Shown here piece by piece: positions 36,385 through 45,139 of a stretch of DNA of 64,000 nt (position 1 is the stretch's first letter; each line of letters begins with the position of its first letter). The stretch is from Rhodoblastus sp963703385. GTDB lineage: Bacteria > Pseudomonadota > Alphaproteobacteria > Rhizobiales > Beijerinckiaceae. The notes under the pieces were generated by a model. That model saw nothing but the letters and a program-made list of their open reading frames with translations, searched no databases and had not been told where the DNA came from. Made by a program: the position numbers and the translations under genes. Location of the stretch: NCBI GenBank assembly GCA_963703385.1, contig OY969816.1:868001-932000 (forward strand), in the 5' to 3' direction.

Positions 36385-36634
36385 GAAAATTCTGCTGCGC
36401 TGCTGGCGAAGGGGCATGAGGGAGGTCGATCTCCTGCTCGGCCAGTTCGCCGACGCCCGCCTCACTGAGCTGAACGAGGACGAACTCGACCAGCTCGAAC
36501 ATTTCATGGAGGCGCAGGACGCCGACATTTTCTCCTGGTTCGCCGGATCGAAACCGGTCGATCCGGCCTACGAATGTCCGATCTTCCACACGATCAAGGC
36601 CTTCCACACCCATGAAGGGCCGATCCATGTCTGA
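36338..36634 (+). CDS. sdhE: Succinate dehydrogenase FAD assembly factor 2
   Basis: 98 residues. SdhE helps insert FAD covalently into the flavoprotein subunit of succinate dehydrogenase. The conserved RGMREVDLLLG (RGxxExD) motif and the C-terminal FSWFAGSKPVDP region are present. GGAG five bases before the ATG follows the leader hairpin directly. It is followed by mfd, the usual Rhizobiales order; the usual upstream recG is absent. Its first 16 codons are copied three more times upstream, at 26270, 28032 and 35135. Confidence 0.92.
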   Translation: MSGTSISSEGLDPRRRKILLRCWRRGMREVDLLLGQFADARLTELNEDELDQLEHFMEAQDADIFSWFAGSKPVDPAYECPIFHTIKAFHTHEGPIHV

Positions 36635-36652
36635 CGCATCTCGCGTCGTCGC

Positions 36653-36733
36653 CGTCATTGCGAGGAGCGCAAGCGACGAAGCAATCCAGCACCGACCCGG
36701 CGGGTGGATTGCTTCGCTCCGCTCGCAATGACG
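36653..36733. repeat. REP/MITE-like palindromic repeat, copy 2
   Basis: 81 bp: left arm CGTCATTGCGAGGAGCGCAA..., right arm ...GCTTCGCTCCGCTCGCAATG then ACG. It lies between sdhE and mfd, and its last bases (AATGACG) supply the first possible ATG of mfd at 36728. Confidence 0.88.
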
Positions 36734-39700
36734 CCGTCACTGTCGAAAAATTCTTTCCTCATGCACGACCTGCTCCGCGCCGCCGCCGAACTCGAAAAAG
36801 GCCATTCGCTCGTCCTCTCGCGCGCGCCGGAGGGCTTTGACGCCTTTGTCGCCGCCGATCTCGCCCGCGCTGTGGCGAAATCGGGCGAGGGGCGCTCCTG
36901 CGCGCTCGTCCATGTCGCGCGCGACAGCCGGCGCCTGCGCGCCTTCCGCGAGGCTCTGGCCTTTGCCGCGCCAGACGCCGAAATTCTGGAATTCCCGGCC
37001 TGGGACTGCCAGCCTTACGACCGCGTCTCGCCCAATGCCGCCATAGCCGCCCAGCGCATGACCGCGCTGGCGCGTCTCGCCCGCACGCGCTCCTCGCTGG
37101 AAAGGCCGCGCATCCTGCTCACCACCGTCGCCGCTCTGTCCCAGCGCGTCCCGCCGCGCAAGGACATGGCGGCAAAAAACTTTTCCGCCACGCCCGGCGC
37201 CGCGGTCGATCTGCATGAGCTTGCCGCCTGGCTCGACGCCAACGGTTTCGCGAGGGCCTCCACCGTTCGTGAAAGCGGCGAATATGCCTTGCGCGGCGGC
37301 ATTGTCGATCTTTATCCGCCGAGCCTGCCCGGTCCGGTGCGGCTCGACTTTTTCGGCGACGTGCTGGAGACGATCCGCGCCTTCGACCCGGAAAGCCAGC
37401 GCACCACCGCGCAATTGCGCGCGCTCGATCTCGTGCCGGTCAATGAGGCGCCGATCGTCACCGAGACGATAAAACGCTTCCGCCAGGGCTATATCGCCCA
37501 TTTCGGCGCCCAGACGCGCGGCGACACGCTCTATGAAGCGGTGAGCGAAGGCCGCCGCCCGCCCGGCCTCGAACATTGGCTGCCGCTGCTTTACGCCAAC
37601 CTCGACACGCTGTTCGATTATATCGACGACGCGCCGCTGCTGCTCGACGCGCAAGCCGAAGCCGCCGCGCATGAGCGCTTCGCGCAGATCCAGGACTATT
37701 ACGAATCGCGGCGCGGCGTTTATGCCAGCGACCCGGCCAGCTGTAATTACAAGCCGTTGCCGCCGGACGAGCTTTACATGCCGCCCGACGAATTTGCGCG
37801 GGCGCTGGCGAAGGCCGCGACGGCGCGTTTTTCGCCCTTCGCCGCGCCCGAAGGCGGCGCAAAAATCATCGACTGCGGCGGCGTCGCGGGGCGCAATTTC
37901 GCGCCCGAACGCAATGACGAAAACGCCAATGTGTTTCAGGCGGCGGTGGACCATATCCGCGCCCTGCAGGGCGAGGGCAAAAGAATAATCGTCGCCGGCT
38001 GGACCGACGGCTCGCGCGAGCGCCTCGCCTCGGTGCTGGCCGAACACGGGCTGAAAAAGCACGAAACCGTCTCCTCGCTCGGCCAGGCCATCAGCCTGCG
38101 CGACGCCCGCGTCGCCATGGCCGTGATCGGGCTGGAGGCGGGTTTCGTCGCCGGCGATCTCGCCATCATCGGCGAGCAGGACATTCTCGGCGACCGTCTC
38201 GCGCCCCAGCGCCGGCGCCGCCGCAGGCCTGAGAATTTTCTGGCCGAGGTCTCGGCGCTCTCGGCGGGCGATCTCGTCGTCCATGTCGACCATGGCGTCG
38301 GCCGATTCATCGGCCTGAAACATATCGAGGCGGCGGGCGCGCCGCACGATTGCCTGGAGCTGCATTATTCGGGCGGCGACAAGCTTTTCCTGCCTGTCGA
38401 GAATATCGAGCTTCTGTCGCGCTACGGCTCGGAAGACACCGAAGTTTCGCTCGACCGGCTCGGCCATATCGCCTGGCGCGAGCGCAAGGCCCGCCTGAAA
38501 CTGCGCATCCGCCAGATGGCGCAGGGGCTGATCAAAATCGCCGCCGCCCGCATGCTGCACGCGGCGCCGAAACTGACCCCGCCCGAGGGGCTTTACGAGG
38601 AATTCTGCGCTAAATTCCCCTATGACGAGACCAAGGACCAGATCGGCGCGATCGACGCCACGCTCGCGGACATGGCCTCGGGCCGGCCGATGGACCGGCT
38701 GATCTGCGGCGACGTCGGCTTCGGCAAGACCGAAGTGGCCTTGCGCGCGGCGTTCGACGCCGCGATCAATGGCGTCCAGGTCGCGGTGGTCGTGCCGACG
38801 ACCCTGCTCGCCCGCCAGCATTTCAAGAATTTTTCGGCGCGATTCGGCGGCCTGCCGGTGCGTCTGGCCCAAATGTCGCGCATGGTCGGCGCCGCCGACA
38901 TGCGCGCCGCCCGCGCCGGCCTCGCGGACGGTTCGGTCGACATTGTCATCGGCACCCATGCGGTGCTGGGCAAGAACGTGAGCTTCAAGAATCTCGGCCT
39001 CGTCATCGTCGACGAGGAGCAGCATTTCGGCGTCGGCCACAAGGAGCGGCTGAAAGAACTGCGGGCCGAGGTCCATGTGCTGACGCTGTCCGCGACGCCG
39101 ATCCCGCGCACCTTGCAACTGGCGCTGACGGGGGTGCGCGAGCTTTCGATCATCGCCACGCCCCCGGTCGATCGCCTCGCCGTGCGCACCTTCGTCACGC
39201 CTTTCGACGATCTCATCCTGCGCGAGGCGCTGCTGCGTGAACGATTTCAGGGGAGGGCAAAGTTTTTTCGTCTGCCCGCGCCTTGAAGATCTCGATGACG
39301 CCGCCGCCTGGCTACGCCAGAACGCTCCGGAAGCTACTTTCACCATCGCCCATGGCCAGATGGCGGCGAGCGAGCTGGAGGAAAGGGTCGGGGCCTTTTA
39401 CGACGGCAAATACGACGTGCTGGTCTCGACCAATATTGTCGAATCCGGCCTCGACATTCCGACCGCCAACACCTTGATCGTCTATCGCGCCGACATGTTC
39501 GGCCTCGCCCAGCTCTACCAGTTGCGCGGGCGGGTCGGGCGCTCGAAAACCCGCGCCTATGCCTTCTTCACCACGCCGGTCAACAAGACCATCACGCCGC
39601 AGGCCCAGAAACGGCTGGACGTGCTGCAATCGCTCGACACGCTCGGCGCTGGCTTCCAGCTCGCCAGCCACGACCTCGACCTGCGCGGCGCCGGCAATCT

Positions 39701-40271
39701 GCTGGGCGACGAGCAGTCGGGCCATATCAGGGAAGTCGGCTACGAGCTTTACCAGCAGATGCTGAACGAGACGATCGCCGCGCTTAAAAGCGGCGGCGGA
39801 AAGCCGGTGGAGGAAGCCTGGTCGCCGCTGATCACGCTCGGCACGCCGGTCACCATCCCCGAACATTATGTCGAGGATCTCGACCTGCGCCTGCAACTCT
39901 ACCGCCGCCTCGCGACCCTGGACGAGGAGGCCGAAATCGAGAGTTTCGCCGCCGAAATGATCGACCGTTTCGGCCCGATGCCCGACGAGGTCAAGCAATT
40001 GATGCGCCTCGTCGGCGTCAAGGCTATGTGCCGCCACGCCCATGTCGAAAAGGTCGAGGCGGGGCCGAAGGGAATCATCGTCGGCTTCCGGAACAATTCT
40101 TTCGCCAATCCCGCCGGGCTGGTGCGCTATATCGCCAAGCAGGGTTTTGAGGCCAAGGTGCGGCCGGACATGAAGATCGTCTTCCTCGGCGATTTTTCGC
40201 ACGCCAAAGACCGGCTCGACGGGGCGCGGAAAATTTTGCGCGATCTGGTGCAGATTGCGGAGAAGAAATAA
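36728..40271 (+). pseudogene. mfd: Transcription-repair coupling factor Mfd, interrupted by a one-base frameshift
   Basis: ATP-dependent translocase that removes stalled RNA polymerase and recruits UvrA. The first frame (to 39286) holds the UvrB-like part, the CarD-like RNAP-binding domain (VVHVDHGVGRFIGLKHI), Walker A (CGDVGFGKTEVAL) and DEEQ box (IVDEEQHFGVGH). The second frame (from about 39249) holds VSTNIVESGLDIPTANTLIV, YQLRGRVGRSK and the TRCF C-terminus. The family sequence RERFRGGQSF is restored by removing the A at 39249. Corrected length is 1180 residues. It is either a sequencing error or a real loss of function. The start may be 36761 (MHDLLRAAAEL). Confidence 0.9.
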
Positions 40272-40425
40272 GCTCGGAGAGCTGCTTCATGCGCCAGAGA
40301 ACCGCCTTTGTTTGACATCGGCTGCGCAGGAGGCGGACATTCGCCGGATTCTTGGGCTGGATAAGCCCGGGGCAAGGCGAGCTGTCCTGATTTTCGCCAA
40401 ATCGTCGCTTTTTGCGGAGGCCGCC

Positions 40426-41379
40426 ATGAAAATAATAAAAGGGCTTCTGCTCGGCGTCTTTCTCGTCGTCGCGGGTCTTGTCGGCTTTACCGGTTTCATG
40501 GCCCAGTGGGCCGAGCGGCAAGTTCCGCCGGATGGCCAATTCATCGAGATCGACGGTCAAAACCTGCATTACCTCGACCAAGGCGCCGGTCCGGTCATTC
40601 TCATGATTCCCGGCCTGGCAAGCAACACCCATCATTTTTCCTATGCGTTGACGGGATTGCTGGACAAGCAATTTCGCGTCATCGCCGTCGACCGGCCGGG
40701 ATCGGGCTATTCGACCCGCGCCAAGGGCGCGCCGGCCGACCTGCGCGCGCAGGCCAGGACGCTGATCAAGTTTGTGGACGCGCTCAAGCTCGACCATCCT
40801 CTTGTGGTCGGGCATTCGCTTGCGGGCGGCGTCGCGCTGGCGATGGCCGAGGAAGCTCCCGGCAGGATCGGCGGCCTTGCCTTGATCGCGCCCTTCACCA
40901 ATGGCGCCAGCGAAGCGCCGGAGCCTTTTCGCGGGCTGGTCATTGCGTCCCCCTTGAAGCGAAAAATCATCGCCTGGACGCTCGCCACGCCCATGACGCT
41001 GCTGAACGCCAAGGGTTTGGCGATGGTTTTCGCGCCCGAGGCGGTTCCCGACGATTTCCAGACCAGGGGCGGCGGCTACCTCAACCTGCTGCCGGCGAAT
41101 TTTTGCGGGGCCTCCGCCGATTTGATGGCGGCGAACGCCGATATTCCGGAAATGGTGAAAGCCTATCCGACGCTGGCCATGCCGGTGGGCGTCCTGTTCG
41201 CGCGGGACGACGCCATATTGGATTACCGCGCCCAGGGCGAGGCGCTGAAGCGGGAGCTGCCGGCGACGGAGTTCGTCTTGCTGGAGCATGGCGGCCATAT
41301 GCTGCCGTTCACCGAACGCGGACGCACCGCCGAATTCATTCGCGCCATGGCGGAACGGGCGTTTCGTCAGGCGCGTTAG
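40426..41379 (+). CDS. Alpha/beta hydrolase with N-terminal membrane anchor
   Basis: 317 residues; GCGGAGG five bases before the ATG. An N-terminal hydrophobic segment (IIKGLLLGVFLVVAGLVGF) acts as anchor or signal. The fold is shown by the oxyanion stretch ILMIPGLASNTHHF, the nucleophile elbow VVGHSLAGGVAL (Ser), the acid in FARDDAILDY and the base in LEHGGHMLPF. Substrate unknown. The catalytic triad is complete. Confidence 0.85.
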   Translation: MKIIKGLLLGVFLVVAGLVGFTGFMAQWAERQVPPDGQFIEIDGQNLHYLDQGAGPVILMIPGLASNTHHFSYALTGLLDKQFRVIAVDRPGSGYSTRAKGAPADLRAQARTLIKFVDALKLDHPLVVGHSLAGGVALAMAEEAPGRIGGLALIAPFTNGASEAPEPFRGLVIASPLKRKIIAWTLATPMTLLNAKGLAMVFAPEAVPDDFQTRGGGYLNLLPANFCGASADLMAANADIPEMVKAYPTLAMPVGVLFARDDAILDYRAQGEALKRELPATEFVLLEHGGHMLPFTERGRTAEFIRAMAERAFRQAR

Positions 41380-41380
41380 A

Positions 41381-41412
41381 TGTGAGCTTGCAATAGGTTG
41401 TCCATCCGGACC
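41381..41412 (+). mobile_element. IS481-type terminal remnant
   Basis: TGTGAGCTTGCAATAGGTTG and the following TCCATCCGGACC match, with several changes, the sequence at 42043-42074 that precedes an IS481-like transposase start. It follows the hydrolase stop codon directly. Confidence 0.55.
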
Positions 41413-41599
41413 ACCAGAATGCCGGTTTGACGCCGTGCGGTCGAAAGGAATTGGCGCGCCATCGGCGTCCCCCCGGTTATGCGCGGCGGCAAACGAGATC
41501 AACCCAGGTGGACCGCATCCGTTGGGCCGATGCGTATCGGCTTACGCTTGGTCGGCGGAAGGTCAATTCGTTGCGAAAGCCGAGCAGAGCCTTCGCAAT

Positions 41600-42018
41600 T
41601 GATAAATACGCGGTTGCTCACCTTGGACATCCTGTCGATGCAACAGGCCAGCGATCCTCGCGTCGAATTCGTCCAGTGCGACGTGAACAACATAGCGGCG
41701 AGTCTGAGCGACCAGATGGTGGGGCGACTCGCCCATCCGTTCCTGGTCATAGAAGATTCAAGCCATAAGGCTTCCCATGTTCGCAAAGTGATGGATTTTT
41801 TCCATAAACATTGCCTTCCTGGAGATTATCTTATCGTCGGGGACGGCGTTATTTCTCTGATCATGGAAGAGGCGGAGTTCGAAGGGGGGCCTCTCGCGGC
41901 GATTCGCGCCTTCATGGCCGACCATCCCGGCCTTTATGAGGTCGATCGAAAGCTTTGTGACCGTTACGGCAAGAATGTGACGTGGAACCTGGACGGTTAT
42001 ATTCGCCGTATACGCTGA
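41600..42018 (+). pseudogene. C-terminal fragment of a cephalosporin-hydroxylase-like protein
   Basis: From about 41626 the frame encodes DILSMQQASDPRVEFVQCDV..., HPFLVIEDSSHKASHVRKVM, HCLPGDYLIVGDGVISLIME and GKNVTWNLDGYIRRIR. These match the C-terminal half of the cephalosporin hydroxylase (CmcI) family, SAM-dependent enzymes often found in surface-polysaccharide loci. The N-terminal SAM-binding half is missing; the open frame upstream to 41479 has no family resemblance. It lies between two IS481-like ends. Confidence 0.7.
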
Positions 42019-42042
42019 CTCGTGTGAGAAATTCGGGCTAGC

Positions 42043-42208
42043 TGTGAGCCTGCGGCAGGTTGTCCATCCGAACCGGACCGAGGAAAGTGGAGTTGCGACA
42101 CTTCACACATTCCCGGAGGCCCGGATGAACATCCATAAGAAGGCCCGTTTGACGCTGCTGGTCGAGGCGCTGCGCTATCGGGACCGACGTAGAGCGCCTG
42201 GCGCTTGA
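42043..42208 (+). mobile_element. IS481-family remnant with truncated transposase start
   Basis: TGTGAGCCTGCGGCAGGTTG and TCCATCCGAACC form the end. 50 bp later GGAGGCCCGG precedes an ATG at 42125 reading MNIHKKARLTLLVEALRYRD, the typical IS481 transposase N-terminus, but the frame ends at 42208 after 27 codons. Confidence 0.65.
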
Positions 42209-42256
42209 TTCCCAAACGCGAGCGGAGTCATGCCGGAAGCGTGGTAAGATATCGGC

Positions 42257-42935
42257 ATGGATCCGTTCATAGTGCGCGGGATCGTTTCGAACCTGTTCTT
42301 CGCGCTCATCCTCATCGCCTGCCTCTTTCTGCCGGTAGGCGCCTGGAATTATTGGCAGGGATGGGCTTTCCTCGTCGTGTTCGAGCTATGCGCGCAGGCG
42401 TTGGGCGCCTACTTTCTCATCAACGACCGGAAGGTGATCGAACGGCGAGTACGGGTCGGACCCACGGCTGAACGGGAGCCGGCGCAGAAAATCATCTCGG
42501 CATTGATCGTCGCGAGCTTCATCGCTGCGTTTGTCGTTCCTGCCTTCGATCATCGCTTCGGCTGGTCGCCGGTGGCGCCCGCGGTCTCGATCCTGGGAGA
42601 TGCGCTCGTCGCGTTGTCATTCCTGATCTTTTTTTGGGTGCTGAAGGCCAACAGCTTCGCGGCGTCGACCATACGGGTCGAGGAAGGACAGCCCGTCATC
42701 TCGTCCGGTCCGTACGCGCACGTCCGGCATCCGATGTACTCCGGTGTTCTCGTGCTGCTCGTCGCAATCCCGCTCGCGCTCGGTTCGTGGTGGGGCGTTC
42801 TCCTGCTGGTCCCGTTCCTGCCGGTGCTGCTGTGGCGCCTCCTCGATGAAGAGCGGTTCCTTCGCAGAAAATCTTCCCGGCTATGCCGCATACGCGCAAC
42901 AGGTGCGCCATCGGCTGATTCCTGCGATCTTTTAG
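42257..42935 (+). pseudogene. Isoprenylcysteine carboxylmethyltransferase-like membrane protein, frameshifted near its end
   Basis: Membrane protein with four or five hydrophobic segments and the ICMT signature SSGPYAHVRHPMYSGVLVLL, then LDEERFLR. The family then continues ENLPGYAxYAQxVRxRLIP; here that sequence is in another frame (GYAAYAQQVRHRLIPAIF, ending at 42935), so one extra base lies near 42866. Corrected length is 225 residues. In the shifted frame translation runs on into unrelated sequence and the LysR fragment. Confidence 0.75.
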
Positions 42936-42984
42936 ACGAAGCGCCTAAAGCACCGGAGTCGCCCCCTGCGGACGCTCCTTCAGT

Positions 42985-43192
42985 CGTCGCTGATCGAACG
43001 AATGACGACCTCGCGCCCGTGCTGGGCGAATTCGCCTTCGAGCCCGCGTCGATCACCGCCCTATGGCCTGAAAGCCGCCGCGGAAGCCCAAACGTCAGGG
43101 CTTTCGTCGCCTTGCTCACCGAGCTTTTCCTCACGTCGACGCCCTGGGACGTCGTTATCGAGGGTGGGTCCGCACCGCCGCCCTCGCCATAA
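42985..43192 (+). pseudogene. C-terminal fragment of a LysR-type regulator
   Basis: The frame encodes LAPVLGEFAFEPASITALWP and RRGSPNVRAFVALLTELF, which look like the last ~50 residues of a LysR effector-binding domain. The rest of the gene is absent. It lies in the same frame as the runaway reading of the preceding frameshifted gene, so it can appear as a false fusion. Confidence 0.5.
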
Positions 43193-43225
43193 TCCGCAGG
43201 ACTTCGCGCAGTCCTCGCGTCGCCG

Positions 43226-44266
43226 TCAAATGCTACGAACTGCGCTGAACGCTTTGGCGATCGCGCCAAGCGGCGCGAGCGCCGATGGCCCCTCGAAGCC
43301 GAGGCCGCCGAGAAGCTGTTGCAGCAGCGTCTTGCGCGCCGCGGTGGCGACTTCGAACAGGCGCGCCTCGTCCTTCAAGCGGAAGATGAGATCGTCGCCC
43401 GTCGACAAGGCGTCCACGAGGCCGAGGCTCACGGCCTCGCTCGCCAGCCACACGTCGCCATTGGCGACCCTGGCGAGGTCGGCGGCCGGGCGGCGCTCGG
43501 CGACGAAGCTCTTGAAGGCTGTGTGAATGTCCTCGATCTTGCCGAGGAAATGCGCGCGGCCAGCCGGCGTGATCTCTCCGAGCACCGAGATGGAGCGCTT
43601 GAATTCGCCCGCCGTCAGCTCCTCGTAGTCGATGTCGTTCTTCTTGAGCAAGCGATGGAGGTTTGGCGCCTGCGCCACGACGCCGATCGAGCCGACGAGC
43701 GCGAAGGGCGCGGCGACGATTTTATCCGCCGCGCAGGCCATCATATAGCCGCCGCTCGCCGCCACCTGGTCGACGGAGACCGTGACCTTGATCTTGCGGT
43801 CGCGAAGACGCGAGACTTCGGCGGCGGCGAGGCCGTAGCCGGTCACCGTGCCGCCGGAGCTTTGCAGGCGCAACACGACCTCGTCCGTCGAAGGCCGGGC
43901 GACGGTGAGCACGGCGTCGACCTCCCGGGCCAGTCGCTTGACGGCCGACGCCACCAGGTCGCCCTTGAAGCCGAGCACATAGACGCGCCTGGCAGTGGGG
44001 GTCGCAGCGCGCGCCGCCTCGCGCTTGCGGGCCTTGGCGCGCGATTTGGCGAGCGACCGCCGCTCCTTCCGGTCGAGGATTTCGGCGTCGAGCTCGTCGC
44101 GCATCTGGTCGTAACGCTCGTTGAGCGAGTGGACCTCGATTTCGCGCCCGCCGCGCCTTAAGTCGCGGCGCGTCAGGCGCGCGAGGAGCGCCGCGAGGGC
44201 GCCGAGCGCCGCAACGATGAGCAGGGCTTTCACGGCGAAGGATGCGATGTCCAACCAGAAGGCCAT
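43226..44266 (-). CDS. sohB: S49 family peptidase, SohB/SppA type
   Basis: 346 residues. One N-terminal membrane segment (about residues 5-30) is followed by a charged helical linker and the S49 domain. The nucleophile serine is in QVAASGGYMMACAADKI and the general-base lysine in LTAGEFKRSISVLG. The length matches the one-domain SohB form. It cleaves signal peptides or other membrane-proximal peptides at the periplasmic face. Start ATG 44266. Divergent from nothing close; a minus-strand FMN reductase lies 138 bp upstream. Confidence 0.88.
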   Translation of the reverse strand: MAFWLDIASFAVKALLIVAALGALAALLARLTRRDLRRGGREIEVHSLNERYDQMRDELDAEILDRKERRSLAKSRAKARKREAARAATPTARRVYVLGFKGDLVASAVKRLAREVDAVLTVARPSTDEVVLRLQSSGGTVTGYGLAAAEVSRLRDRKIKVTVSVDQVAASGGYMMACAADKIVAAPFALVGSIGVVAQAPNLHRLLKKNDIDYEELTAGEFKRSISVLGEITPAGRAHFLGKIEDIHTAFKSFVAERRPAADLARVANGDVWLASEAVSLGLVDALSTGDDLIFRLKDEARLFEVATAARKTLLQQLLGGLGFEGPSALAPLGAIAKAFSAVRSI

Positions 44267-44404
44267 GGGAAGAGTCCTTGCGCGCGATCGGTTCGTGGCG
44301 TCTTTCCACGGCCGCCGGCGGAATGCAAGCCGCCGGTCACGGGGGCGGATTGGCCTGGACGACGCGCTGCGAGCGGCGGCGATGGCGCGCCAAGTGGGGG
44401 CGGC

Positions 44405-44968
44405 TCAGCTCATCGCCCGCACGAAATCCGCAAAAGCCGCCAAGTGCTTGCGTAAAAAGTCCTTCGTTGCCTCGTCGGTCAGGTCGCCGGTCGCGCTGTC
44501 GCTCTTGCCATAGGCGCCGCCGATCATCGCCTCGGGCGTGTTGAAAACCGGGGCGTCGAGAAAGACAAAAGTCTGGCGCAAGTGATATTGCATCCGCGCG
44601 CCGCCGAGCGCGCCGGGTGAAGCGCTCTGGATCAGCACCGGCTTGTGCTTGAACGGCGCGGACGGCAGGCGGGAGATCCAGTCGATGGCGTTTTTCACCA
44701 CGCCGGGGACCGAATAATTATATTCCGGCGACACGACGATCACGCCGTCCGAAGCCTTGATCGCCTCGCCCATGGCCTCGACCGCGGCCGGAATGCCTTC
44801 GGCCTGAACGTCGGCGTTATAAAGCGGGAAATCGCCGACCGACCCGAGAGGCGAAATCGTGGCGCCCTCGGGCGCCAGAGCCGGCAAGGCGCGGGCGACG
44901 CCGCCGTTGACCGAAGCCTTGCGCAGGCTTCCGAGCAAAATGACGAAGTGCAGATTTTTCGCGCTCAT
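44405..44968 (-). CDS. NAD(P)H-dependent FMN reductase (ChrR/azoreductase-like)
   Basis: 187 residues, flavodoxin-like fold. FMN-binding motifs are ILLGSLRKASVNGG and VSPEYNYSVPGVVKNAIDWI. The ATG at 44968 follows AGGAGAACGGC, which decides the start over 45007. The family reduces quinones, chromate or azo compounds with NAD(P)H in the cytoplasm. Confidence 0.88.
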   Translation of the reverse strand: MSAKNLHFVILLGSLRKASVNGGVARALPALAPEGATISPLGSVGDFPLYNADVQAEGIPAAVEAMGEAIKASDGVIVVSPEYNYSVPGVVKNAIDWISRLPSAPFKHKPVLIQSASPGALGGARMQYHLRQTFVFLDAPVFNTPEAMIGGAYGKSDSATGDLTDEATKDFLRKHLAAFADFVRAMS

Positions 44969-45139
44969 GCCGTTCTCCTTCCAGCCGCCAGGATTGAGCA
45001 ACGCCACTCGAAAGCCGGGGACGGCGCCAATAATCCACTTTTTTGTTAACCCGCGTAAGGGTTAAGCTGATCTTAACGAATCATTATGGTTTTTGGTTCA
45101 GTTTGAGTTGAGTCGTCGGTTCAATCGCGGAGTTTCCGC

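Noticed and set aside
26202..36400. CRISPR array or integron cassette array
   Set aside because: Repeats are too long (about 270-570 bp) and few for CRISPR. There is no attC-type structure or integrase, and cargo orientation is mixed.
39230..39290. Programmed frameshift in mfd
   Set aside because: There is no classical slippery heptamer with a following structure, and Mfd is not known to use frameshifting; a one-base insertion explains the site.
36737..39346. 869-codon open frame on the minus strand
   Set aside because: Antisense to mfd; low-complexity Arg/Ala/Gly composition and no family resemblance.
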